This document shows, one piece after another, positions 55,853 through 64,000 of a stretch of DNA of 64,000 nt. The stretch's first letter is position 1. Every line of letters begins with the position of its first letter. The stretch covers positions 248,001-312,000 of the forward strand of contig NZ_LR134263.1 of assembly GCF_900636325.1 (NCBI RefSeq). Direction: 5' to 3'. A program made the position numbers and the translations under genes. The notes beneath the pieces were generated by a model that saw nothing but the letters and a program-made list of their open reading frames with translations, did not search any database and was not told where the DNA came from. The stretch comes from Staphylococcus delphini. GTDB lineage: Bacteria > Bacillota > Bacilli > Staphylococcales > Staphylococcaceae.

Positions 55853-55905
55853 AAGAAGAGGCTTGGATATTTTATTTTTCTATAAAACATCCATAGCCTC
55901 TTTTT
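55853..55905. terminator. Bidirectional terminator between lacZ and nucleoside hydrolase
   Basis: aagaagaggct...ggat / atcc...agcctcttttt, with T tract on + and A tract (T on minus) on the other side. Confidence 0.8.
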
Positions 55906-55917
55906 ATTAAGTGTGAC

Positions 55918-56865
55918 TTATAAATCCGTGCTGACTTTTTTCGCTAAATCCGTAATATATTGGAAAAAGGCATCACGTTCGACATGATTGATCACTTGAA
56001 TTTCGCGACCATGTACTTCATCAAGATACGTGCGGCCTTGACTCGGTCCTTTCGTATAAACAGACGCCTTCACTTTTTCCTTTTTAACGAGCTCAGGTTT
56101 ACCGATATAAGCTGTCGTCAATACATCCCATAAAAAATAAGTAGAGTTCGTTTGGAAATGAGTCAGTGGTGGCACTGCCGCATAACTTACACCTAAAAAG
56201 TCCACACCTGGATAGTGACGTTCATCTGCCCACATTTGACGGACATCTAAAGTTAATGGCACTTGGTTCGTACTTTCCAAGGCAACCATATCAATCACAA
56301 TGTCACTGTTGAACACCGTTTCTACAGCTTCAGGATCCCAAAAGGCATTCCACTCCGCTGTGCCATCGTGTTCAGGTTCTTCGACATTACCACGTTCTAA
56401 AAATGTACCGCCCATCCATACCAAACGTTCAATATTTTGTGTAATATGTGGTGCCACTTCTAACGCTTTCGCTAAGTCTGTCAATGGTCCTGTAAATAGT
56501 AAAGTGACCGGTTGTTCAGCTTTTTCCACACGCTCAATGATATCTTCATAAGCATGAACGTCTCTCAAACGAGATTGTACCGGCACACGTTCATTTAAAA
56601 TCGGTAATGCATCCATGAAAAAGGCATGCATACGCCAATCTTTCGGAAATGGATTTTTACCTCGCTCTTCTGAAGCTGCCACGTCTAATGGATATTTTGA
56701 GAAACGGTTAATGATTTTTCGAGATGCACTTTCTGCAGGTTCTACATAACTGTCTGCCCCAATAGCGCTCACACCGATAAGTTGCACATCTTCCATATGT
56801 AAAAGTAAAAATAACGAAATTAAATCATCTACACCACCATCATGGTTGAAATAAACTGGTTTCAT
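55918..56865 (-). CDS. Nucleoside hydrolase family protein
   Basis: 315-residue member of the inosine/uridine-preferring nucleoside hydrolase family, which cleaves nucleosides to base and ribose. The calcium-binding N-terminal motif reads FNHDGGVDDLISL; the first Asp of the usual DxDxxxDD is Asn here. LLFTGPLTDLAKAL, WMGGTF and EWNAFWDPEAV are present. ATG 56865 follows AAGGAGA. A ribose product would feed the rbs genes at the window start, but that link is inference. Confidence 0.85.
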   Translation of the reverse strand: MKPVYFNHDGGVDDLISLFLLLHMEDVQLIGVSAIGADSYVEPAESASRKIINRFSKYPLDVAASEERGKNPFPKDWRMHAFFMDALPILNERVPVQSRLRDVHAYEDIIERVEKAEQPVTLLFTGPLTDLAKALEVAPHITQNIERLVWMGGTFLERGNVEEPEHDGTAEWNAFWDPEAVETVFNSDIVIDMVALESTNQVPLTLDVRQMWADERHYPGVDFLGVSYAAVPPLTHFQTNSTYFLWDVLTTAYIGKPELVKKEKVKASVYTKGPSQGRTYLDEVHGREIQVINHVERDAFFQYITDLAKKVSTDL

Positions 56866-57371
56866 GTCGTTCTCCTTCAAATATAAATTGAGTCGTCTCA
56901 CACGCTCTGTCTAAAATGTACAATGTCACGTATGCATACGCAAGTCTGTACCGTAGAAGTTCGGTGGAATGTCGAAAATACAGGAAAATTTTTTCTATCG
57001 AATTATAGGAATCATTTCTTAATTTTTGATATGGTAAAATTACTAGTGAACAATATAGGCAAGTTGTTAATTGCAATTCCTAAAAAATTAGTAAGTGTTG
57101 TGTTAGTAATAAAAGTAGATATGAAAATAGATAAACAGCTTTTGCCCAAGTTATGTATAGATACGGAGTAAAAAGTGCATGTAAAAAATTCTCTGGAAAA
57201 AATAAGCACATCAAATCATGGTATGAAGCTAATGGTCACCTATAAAAAATAGAAAAAGTTATAACAAGAACAACTATAATATCAAAAACATCAAGACCTT
57301 CATGATTAGAAGAAAGCAAAATGTTTTTAACCACATAGTTGTTTTTTGTTATGCTGCTTTCTTTTAATTTT
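56866..57371. other. AT-rich spacer without supported gene
   Basis: An 82-codon frame at 56923-57171 lacks a ribosome-binding site and family features. An agaaagcaaaatg... / ...tgctttct hairpin at 57313-57365 may terminate the small peptide transcript. The region marks the change from the lac/nucleoside part to very AT-rich DNA. Confidence 0.5.
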
Positions 57372-57449
57372 CTAGAAACATACATATGTGTGTTTACCCA
57401 AAAGATAAATTACAATTGTTAATACTAAAATCAATAAAAATTTAATCAT
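57372..57449 (-). CDS. Small hydrophobic peptide, 25 residues
   Basis: MIKFLLILVLTIVIYLLG then KHTYVCF: one membrane helix with short charged ends. A strong GGAGGG sits 4 bases before the ATG (57459-57454), and a hairpin with agaaagca / tgctttct arms follows the stop on the same strand. These signals are unusual for a chance ORF. Size and shape recall type I toxins or small membrane regulators, but I recognise no specific family. Confidence 0.45.
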   Translation of the reverse strand: MIKFLLILVLTIVIYLLGKHTYVCF

Positions 57450-57499
57450 AATACCCTCCAGATTTATATGAATTTAATGAATTTATTAATGTATTTAAC

Positions 57500-57730
57500 T
57501 CAAATCGAAAGAGCTTTGGTACAAGGCGAATTAAAAATGAATTAAACAAATTAGGTATCACTGTATCTAGGCGAAAAATAGGTAGACCTCTTCTATCAAT
57601 TGATGTCACTAAGATATGAAATGAAATCCACGATCATAACGACGAATATCCCTTTTTCTAGTTGGGGCGATTCATACCGACTTAAAGACTATAAAAGTGA
57701 AAAAAGTTTAAACATACGTCATTCTTAAAC
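57500..57730 (+). pseudogene. Decayed IS3-family transposase fragment
   Basis: One frame reads SNRKSFGTRRIKNELNKLG followed by VSRRKIGR, matching the HTH_21 segment of IS3/IS150 OrfB (YGTRRIKREL...VSRRRIGRLM). After a stop there are traces that may belong to the DDE domain, broken by stops and shifts. No terminal repeats were found. It suggests past insertion in this AT-rich patch. Confidence 0.6.
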
Positions 57731-57788
57731 CGCAAAAAAACGACATTTTCAAACCGCTATTGACATTTTTATAATTCAGCTGAATTTA

Positions 57789-57829
57789 TTGTGAGTCATT
57801 ATCATATTTGTTATTAATATTACTCACAA
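57789..57829. promoter_or_regulatory. Inverted repeat before MFS gene 2
   Basis: TTGTGAGT (57789-57796) and ACTCACAA (57822-57829), perfect 8-bp arms 25 bases apart. The intervening tcattatcat resembles half a Fur box. It lies 83 bases before the MFS start and could be an operator or a looped site. Confidence 0.45.
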
Positions 57830-57911
57830 AACATAATTTAGCAGAATTTTCAGAAATGTAAAGGTTTTCGAAAATGTTTTTTAGATTAAACTGTTATAAA
57901 GGGGAGATAGT

Positions 57912-59102
57912 ATGAATAAATCAATAATATTAATAAGTTTTGAAACAATATCAATATTTTTTTCTTCAATTTTTACCTTCGCGTGTGGTTTTTATGTACT
58001 TAAAATAAGTCATTCAGGGTCTACTTTTGGTACTTATTTGGCTATTCTTGCTGTAATAACAACAGTTTCATCACCTTTTTTAGGTAATTTAATTGACAGA
58101 AATTCAAATAAATTAATTTTGATAACAGGGCAACTTTTAAGTATCAGTATTTTGTTTATTTTCTTTTTAATTTACAATGATGAAGTTTACACAATATTTC
58201 TTGTAATGGTCGTCTTAGTCTTCGTGGACTCGATAGTAAAAACAACTATTTCTTCTAATTTAAAGTTTATAACCGGAGATTATTTAGAAAAAGTGGTGTC
58301 AATTAGACAAACAATACAATCCTCGTCAGTTCTGATTACACCTTTATTAGGAGGTTTCATAGTCGCTCTAATTGACTTGAAATATTTGGCATTAATCAAT
58401 ATGTTTACAGAGTTTGTTGCCTTCCTTTTATTATTACTTTTAAATTTTAGATCAGGAAATATAACAAGTAGAAATCAGAAGTTCATACATAGTTTTTTGG
58501 ATGGGATAAAGCATTTGATTTCTATAAATAACCTGAAGATTATTTTTATCATTAACTTATTTATTAATTTCTTGTGTAATTCTCTTGTTGTAGGATTGCC
58601 GATTATAATAATTAATCATTTAAATATGAATGCTAAATACTTGGGATTAGCGGAAGGTACTTTAGGGGGTGCAATAGTAGCTTCTTCAATAATAATTTCA
58701 ATTTTAAACATCCAAAATCGATTGAAATTTTTATATTTATTTTCAATGCTACTACAAGCCGTGTCTTTATTTATCGTATCCCTGACTTATTTTGATACTA
58801 TAACTAAATTTTACATATTTATTATTGTATTAATATCAAATCTATTGTTAGGCTTCTCAGTTGCATTAAACAATATACCCTTCCAAGTTATGCTACAAAA
58901 GATTGTTGATGAAAATTATAAATCTAGAGTTTTCTCAATAATTCAAAGTATGAGTTCATCAATCACTCCAGTATCTTATGTATTATTTGGTTTCTTAATT
59001 CCATTGAATTATTTCTTAATTTACTTCTTTTGTTCGATAGGTATGCTTATTTTATTAGTTATATTCAAGATAAAGTTTAAAGACGTATATGAGCAAGTCT
59101 AA
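57912..59102 (+). CDS. MFS transporter, paralogue 2
   Basis: 396 residues, 12 spans, clearly homologous over the full length to the MFS protein at 45774 (GSTFGTYLAILAVI versus GSLFGTYLGAIAII; FSVALNNIPFQVMLQKIVDENYKSRVFS versus FAVNLNNIPLQILLQKEVEERYKTRVFA). Codons are much richer in A/T than its neighbours, and an IS3 remnant lies upstream, so it may have arrived by transfer. Substrate unknown. GGGGAG before the ATG. Confidence 0.85.
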   Translation: MNKSIILISFETISIFFSSIFTFACGFYVLKISHSGSTFGTYLAILAVITTVSSPFLGNLIDRNSNKLILITGQLLSISILFIFFLIYNDEVYTIFLVMVVLVFVDSIVKTTISSNLKFITGDYLEKVVSIRQTIQSSSVLITPLLGGFIVALIDLKYLALINMFTEFVAFLLLLLLNFRSGNITSRNQKFIHSFLDGIKHLISINNLKIIFIINLFINFLCNSLVVGLPIIIINHLNMNAKYLGLAEGTLGGAIVASSIIISILNIQNRLKFLYLFSMLLQAVSLFIVSLTYFDTITKFYIFIIVLISNLLLGFSVALNNIPFQVMLQKIVDENYKSRVFSIIQSMSSSITPVSYVLFGFLIPLNYFLIYFFCSIGMLILLVIFKIKFKDVYEQV

Positions 59103-59137
59103 CCCATTCACTATACTGCTTATGAGCGATGGGTTAG
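59099..59137 (+). terminator. Terminator of MFS gene 2
   Basis: ctaacccat / atgggttag, starting inside the stop codon and followed by a mixed A/T tract. Confidence 0.6.
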
Positions 59138-59185
59138 ATTTCAAAAGAGCACTAAATTTATCTGTATTTATAAATATTTATTTAT

Positions 59186-60034
59186 TCAATCCCTGTTTTG
59201 TCGTGCGGTGACTTCTGTAATCCAGCTTGCGACATCTTCAAAAATGACGTTCTTGTAATGAGATTCATTGAAAAGTTCATGTTCTAAACCGTCGTACAGG
59301 CGTAATGATTTATGTTCTGATGCGATTTCACTATAAAATTGTAAGGCATCTTGGGGATTGACGAGGCCATCTGCTGTACCGTGCATAATGAGTACATCAT
59401 CTACAAAGTCATCAGGTTTATTTTTTAATTCAATGACGCCATCAATAATCGCGTAGGTTAAGCCCATTGATACTTCTTTTAATACGAGGTCGTCACGCTG
59501 ATAATTTTCAACGACTTGTGGATCTGAACATAGGCCGTCGCTCATGTCATTTGGAAAGTACGTATCGGCTGGAATTTTACGTTCTCCATACGCTTCTTCA
59601 AACAATTGGTTGTTATCACGTGTCACTGCACCTGATGTAATGATGCCGTCGACACGACCAGGGAAACGTGTCGCAAACATAGAGACAGCAAAACCGCCCA
59701 TACTATGACCGATTAAGAATATTTTACCTTCAAAATGGGCTTTCACATAGTCTACTACAGCAGTTAAATCTTCAATAATTTGGTCTTTATTGTCATAATA
59801 AGCTCTCGGTCCTTCAGAACGCCCATGACCACGTTGATCGAAGCGAATGACATTGTAATCATAGTTAACCAAATAATCAGTTAATTCATCGTAACGATCA
59901 AGATGTTCAGCTAAACCATGCACAATAATGACATTGATTGTTTCATCACCAAAAGGGAATAATTCATCGGCGGTATTGATTTTCGTATAAAGCTGCGTGC
60001 CGTCTTGAGAAGAAATGTATTTAGTATAATTCAT
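59186..60034 (-). CDS. Alpha/beta hydrolase, monoacylglycerol-lipase-like
   Basis: 282-residue serine hydrolase of the Hydrolase_4 group. IVHGLAEHLDRYD (oxyanion region), FDQRGHGRSEGPR, and nucleophile elbow IGHSMGG are typical of lysophospholipase or monoacylglycerol lipase. The His/Asp of the triad are likely in GLEHELFNE and MHGTADGLV. No signal peptide, so cytosolic. Divergent from cls; a shared lipid role is only suggestive. Confidence 0.85.
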   Translation of the reverse strand: MNYTKYISSQDGTQLYTKINTADELFPFGDETINVIIVHGLAEHLDRYDELTDYLVNYDYNVIRFDQRGHGRSEGPRAYYDNKDQIIEDLTAVVDYVKAHFEGKIFLIGHSMGGFAVSMFATRFPGRVDGIITSGAVTRDNNQLFEEAYGERKIPADTYFPNDMSDGLCSDPQVVENYQRDDLVLKEVSMGLTYAIIDGVIELKNKPDDFVDDVLIMHGTADGLVNPQDALQFYSEIASEHKSLRLYDGLEHELFNESHYKNVIFEDVASWITEVTARQNRD

Positions 60035-60178
60035 TGAAAAACCTCCTTATTTATTTACTTCAGTGTATACTAAAATAATAATAACATGAAAAATATGAAG
60101 ATATATTCAAAAGTGATATATTGATGAATGTGATATATAAGAGACATGACTGAAATCAGTGTAAAGGAGGTTGTCGCA

Positions 60179-61669
60179 ATGCAGCTTATATTTGATCCTG
60201 CCGTGAATACGATTTATCGCATCTTTTTAGGCGCCGTTTTTCTTGTGAATATTGTCCTCGCGTTCGTGATTATTTTTATGGAAAGAGATCGTCGGGATGC
60301 CACTTCGACATGGGCATGGATACTGCTACTTTTTATTATGCCGACATTTGGCTTCTTGTTGTATCTCTTCTTTGGTCGGGCGGTCAAATTGAAACAAACA
60401 CGCTATGATGAAAGTAAAGAGGTGGAAGATGCAAGGACACGTGTTAAAAATCAAAAAGAAGACTTTAAAAATAAACAGTTTAGTACAGATAATCCTGTAG
60501 TAGAGAAGCAGTCTGATTTGGTTGAAATGATGTTAACGCGAGAAGCGAGCTTTTTAAGTGAAAACAATCATGTCTCCATTTTTACAGATGGCCATGAATT
60601 ATTTAATCGAATGAAACAAGACTTGAAAGAAGCGCAAAAATACATTCATATGGAGTTTTATATTTTAAATATGGATGGATTAGGCACTGAGATACTACAA
60701 ATTTTGAAAGACAAAGCTCGGGAAGGCCTCGAAGTGAAGTTGTTGTATGATGCAGTCGGTTCTAAACAATTGAGAAAGTCAAAATTAAAAGGTTTGGTCG
60801 ATGCAGGTGTGGAAGTGGAAGCCTTTTTCCATGCGAAAATCATTCCATTTATCAATTTCCGTGTGAACAACCGGAACCACCGTAAAAATGTTGTGATTGA
60901 TGGCGATATTGGGTATGTCGGTGGCTTTAATGTCGGCGATGAATATCTCGGTTTAGATCAAAAAATGGGCTACTGGCGTGATACCCATTTGCGCATTCAA
61001 GGTGATGGTGTAGATGCATTACAATTAAGCTTTATTCACGATTGGAACTCGCAAGTCGATGAAGACCAACAGTTGAAATACATTTCACGCTATTTCCCGA
61101 AAAATGCGCGGAAAGACGGCAATGTTGCATTACAACTCGGGTTAAGTGGACCGGATCGCGAATGGCCACAACTGGAATTTGCTTATTTGAAAATGATTAT
61201 GAATGCAAAGTCCACGATTTATATGCATTCACCTTATTTCGTGCCAGACATTGGTTATGTGAACGCCTTACGTATTGCCGCTAAAGCAGGTGTAGACATT
61301 CATCTCATCGTTCCTAACAAGCCAGATCAGCCGTTTGTGCACTGGGCGACATTAACGACAGTCGCACAACTGATGAAAGATGGTGTTAACGTGTACACGT
61401 ATGAAAATGGCTTTATTCACTCTAAAATGATGGTCATTGATGGTGAAGTCGCATCGGTCGGTTCAGCGAATATGGACGAACGGAGCTTTAAATTGAACTT
61501 TGAAGTCAATGCGATTATGTATAACGAAGAGATTGCGCAAACATTAATTGAAGCATTTAAAGAAGATTTAAAAGTGTCGCAAAAACTGACACCAGAACGT
61601 TATGCCGCCCGCTCAAATTGGGTGAAATTCAAGCAGTCTATCGCAAAATTATTATCGCCTATTTTGTAA
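60179..61669 (+). CDS. cls: Cardiolipin synthase
   Basis: 496-residue phospholipase-D-superfamily enzyme (S. aureus Cls about 494) that condenses two phosphatidylglycerols. Two N-terminal membrane spans, then two HKD motifs: HRKNVVIDG (His234) and HSKMMVIDG (His414) with GSANMDERS. ATG 60179 follows AAAGGAGG; the in-frame ATG at 60146 lacks a site. It is a membrane protein important under stress and stationary phase. Confidence 0.93.
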   Translation: MQLIFDPAVNTIYRIFLGAVFLVNIVLAFVIIFMERDRRDATSTWAWILLLFIMPTFGFLLYLFFGRAVKLKQTRYDESKEVEDARTRVKNQKEDFKNKQFSTDNPVVEKQSDLVEMMLTREASFLSENNHVSIFTDGHELFNRMKQDLKEAQKYIHMEFYILNMDGLGTEILQILKDKAREGLEVKLLYDAVGSKQLRKSKLKGLVDAGVEVEAFFHAKIIPFINFRVNNRNHRKNVVIDGDIGYVGGFNVGDEYLGLDQKMGYWRDTHLRIQGDGVDALQLSFIHDWNSQVDEDQQLKYISRYFPKNARKDGNVALQLGLSGPDREWPQLEFAYLKMIMNAKSTIYMHSPYFVPDIGYVNALRIAAKAGVDIHLIVPNKPDQPFVHWATLTTVAQLMKDGVNVYTYENGFIHSKMMVIDGEVASVGSANMDERSFKLNFEVNAIMYNEEIAQTLIEAFKEDLKVSQKLTPERYAARSNWVKFKQSIAKLLSPIL

Positions 61670-61686
61670 ACCTAAGTGAAAAGTAA

Positions 61687-62154
61687 GGGGATGGAGATAA
61701 AAAGAATTGAATGCTATTGATACATTATTTTGTTTAACTTGCCCTCCCTATGATTTGTAGTTTTTGATTGCCTTCATGGCTTCGCGTTCTTAGGGGAGGT
61801 TGTGACAAAAGCGCTTAGGATTTGAGCAGAACCGAGCGATGAGCAAAATTGATTCCCAGCGCACCCATTCATTGTGGATTTTGGGAGCAGTACAGAAATC
61901 TCATGTGTAACAAAGATTTCGTCGTTCTGCCCCCGCAAGGCTGACTAGACTTCTCAAAAGCGAGCGCATTGAGAAGTCAGACAGCTACTGCGTTAAACAC
62001 CTCCCACCAATAAAGTAAAGAGGCGACTGTCAGCATTATGCACGTATCCCCTCAGGAGTTTCAGCCTTCTGGGCAATCGTCAGTCAAACATAGGAAACTG
62101 AGGGCAAGTTTATGAAATCAAAAAAATCAATAGCATCAACTTTTAAAGTCCCAT
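61687..62154. mobile_element. MITE-like inverted-repeat element, intact copy
   Basis: About 468 bp with related ends: ggggatggagataaaaa...gatgctattgat...aaacttgccct at the left, and inverted agggcaagttt...caatagcatcaac...agtcccat at the right. It has no ORF of note. Inside (61876-61992) is the same palindromic core as the tandem repeats at 4923-5795, in reverse. A second copy is split by IS110 copy 2. The stretch between cls and thiC contains nothing else but regulatory DNA. Confidence 0.65.
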
Positions 62155-62313
62155 TGATCATCATTTTTTACCTGTTTTATAATTATAATTCAATCATAAC
62201 CTGATAAGTAGTAGAAGAAGGGAAAACATAATATCCCATCCTCTCGTTTGTTTAGTAAAGTACAATCTCTAAATGAACCAAATGACAAAAATAAAACAAT
62301 TAAATCAATTTTA

Positions 62314-62328
62314 TGATAGTAATTGTCA
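62314..62328. promoter_or_regulatory. Fur-like box upstream of thiC
   Basis: TGATAGTAATTGTCA agrees with the Fur 15-mer TGATAATNATTATCA at 12 of 14 defined positions. It lies about 60 bases before the riboswitch, in the probable promoter. Confidence 0.4.
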
Positions 62329-62374
62329 TTTTACATTTTTAGTGATACGATACTGTTGTAAAACTTAAATATGG

Positions 62375-62466
62375 AACTTGCTAGGGGTGCCATTAATGCG
62401 CTGAAAGAGGTGAACGCCTCAACCCTTTGAACCTGATCTAGATCATACTAGCGTAGGGAAGCAAAC
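62375..62466 (+). ncRNA. TPP riboswitch
   Basis: Contains the conserved THI-box elements: ctaggggtgc, gctgaaa, accctttgaacctgatc and agcgtagggaagc. TPP binding would favour premature termination or block translation of thiC. Confidence 0.93.
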
Positions 62467-62578
62467 GAAACCTTCATGACTGACTGGTGTTCACTTGTCA
62501 GGCGGAATCGTGTCGTGATGCCACATACATGATTTCGGCTCACTTTTGACGCACTTTAATAAATTCGTTCGTTTTCGT

Positions 62579-62613
62579 ACGCACTTTAGAATTATTCTGA
62601 GTGCGTTTTTATT
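62579..62613 (+). terminator. Riboswitch-associated terminator
   Basis: acgcactttagaa / ttctgagtgcgt stem with five T, between aptamer and thiC. It is the likely expression platform. A partly overlapping alternative pairing (gacgcac 62548-62554 region) could act as antiterminator. Confidence 0.75.
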
Positions 62614-62671
62614 TTGCCTATTATTTTCAGTGTTGTTAATGCCTCTTAGTGAAGTCAGAGGGGGTTATTGA

Positions 62672-64000
<1,329 letters not shown>

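Noticed and set aside
56923-57171. 82-codon + strand ORF after the nucleoside hydrolase gene
   Set aside because: No ribosome-binding site and no recognisable motif, in AT-rich spacer DNA.

Overview
The window looks like the chromosome of a coagulase-positive, animal-associated Staphylococcus, most likely of the S. intermedius/pseudintermedius group or a near relative such as S. schleiferi. The reasons are low-GC DNA, gene sequences and orders known from S. aureus (saePQRS, uhpT-hptRSA, class I fda, nrdDG, two-domain AdcA), and a LacZ-type beta-galactosidase, which S. aureus lacks. The species call is inference. No rRNA or tRNA genes were seen.

Layout. 1-4471: ribose operon rbsKDACB, with rbsK cut by the window edge. 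4585-7310: an orphan HicB gene, then a long non-coding stretch built of about 435-bp direct repeats rich in palindromes. 7325-8288: a deletion scar joining the 5' part of an mmpL exporter gene to the 3' part of a tetR gene. 8429-11280: the sae virulence regulatory operon, with an exact SaeR box upstream. 11705-15762: a PRD regulator and a split ascorbate-type PTS (EIIA, EIIB, EIIC). 15785-16535: one intact and one broken Fst/PepA1-type type I toxin locus. 16763-19208: anaerobic ribonucleotide reductase nrdDG behind two NrdR boxes. 19331-21001: Zur-controlled zinc lipoprotein adcA. 21014-24552: two diverged IS110-family elements, one sitting inside a copy of a long inverted-repeat element. 24791-26087: a lytM remnant and class I aldolase fda.

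26451-38073 is a complete myo-inositol catabolism cluster. A divergent DeoR-type repressor faces iolA, B, C, D, an Idh paralogue, iolE, a sodium/solute symporter, a second Idh and iolJ. Together these convert imported inositol to DHAP plus acetyl-CoA. Operator-like 11-mers, a sigma-A promoter and a cre site are visible upstream. 38098-40444 holds a possible small ORF, an acetolactate-decarboxylase homologue lacking its zinc ligands, and a ketopantoate reductase. 40714-45607 is the hexose-phosphate uptake and sensing system. 45774-50890 holds an MFS exporter, galU, a Dcu-type dicarboxylate transporter and another MFS protein. 51415-55905 is a lactose operon (permease plus LacZ) under a cre site. 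55918-59102 contains a nucleoside hydrolase and an AT-rich patch with a 25-residue peptide ORF, an IS3 remnant and a second MFS paralogue. 59186-61669 holds a lipase-like hydrolase and cardiolipin synthase. 61687-62154 is an intact inverted-repeat element. The window closes with a TPP riboswitch and thiC, which runs off the end.

Most promising for follow-up are the tandem type I toxin loci, the conserved non-coding 5' ends of the two IS110 elements (candidate bridge RNAs), the hairpin repeats whose loops change sequence but stay paired, the metal-ligand-less BudA homologue, and the small membrane peptide near 57.4 kb.
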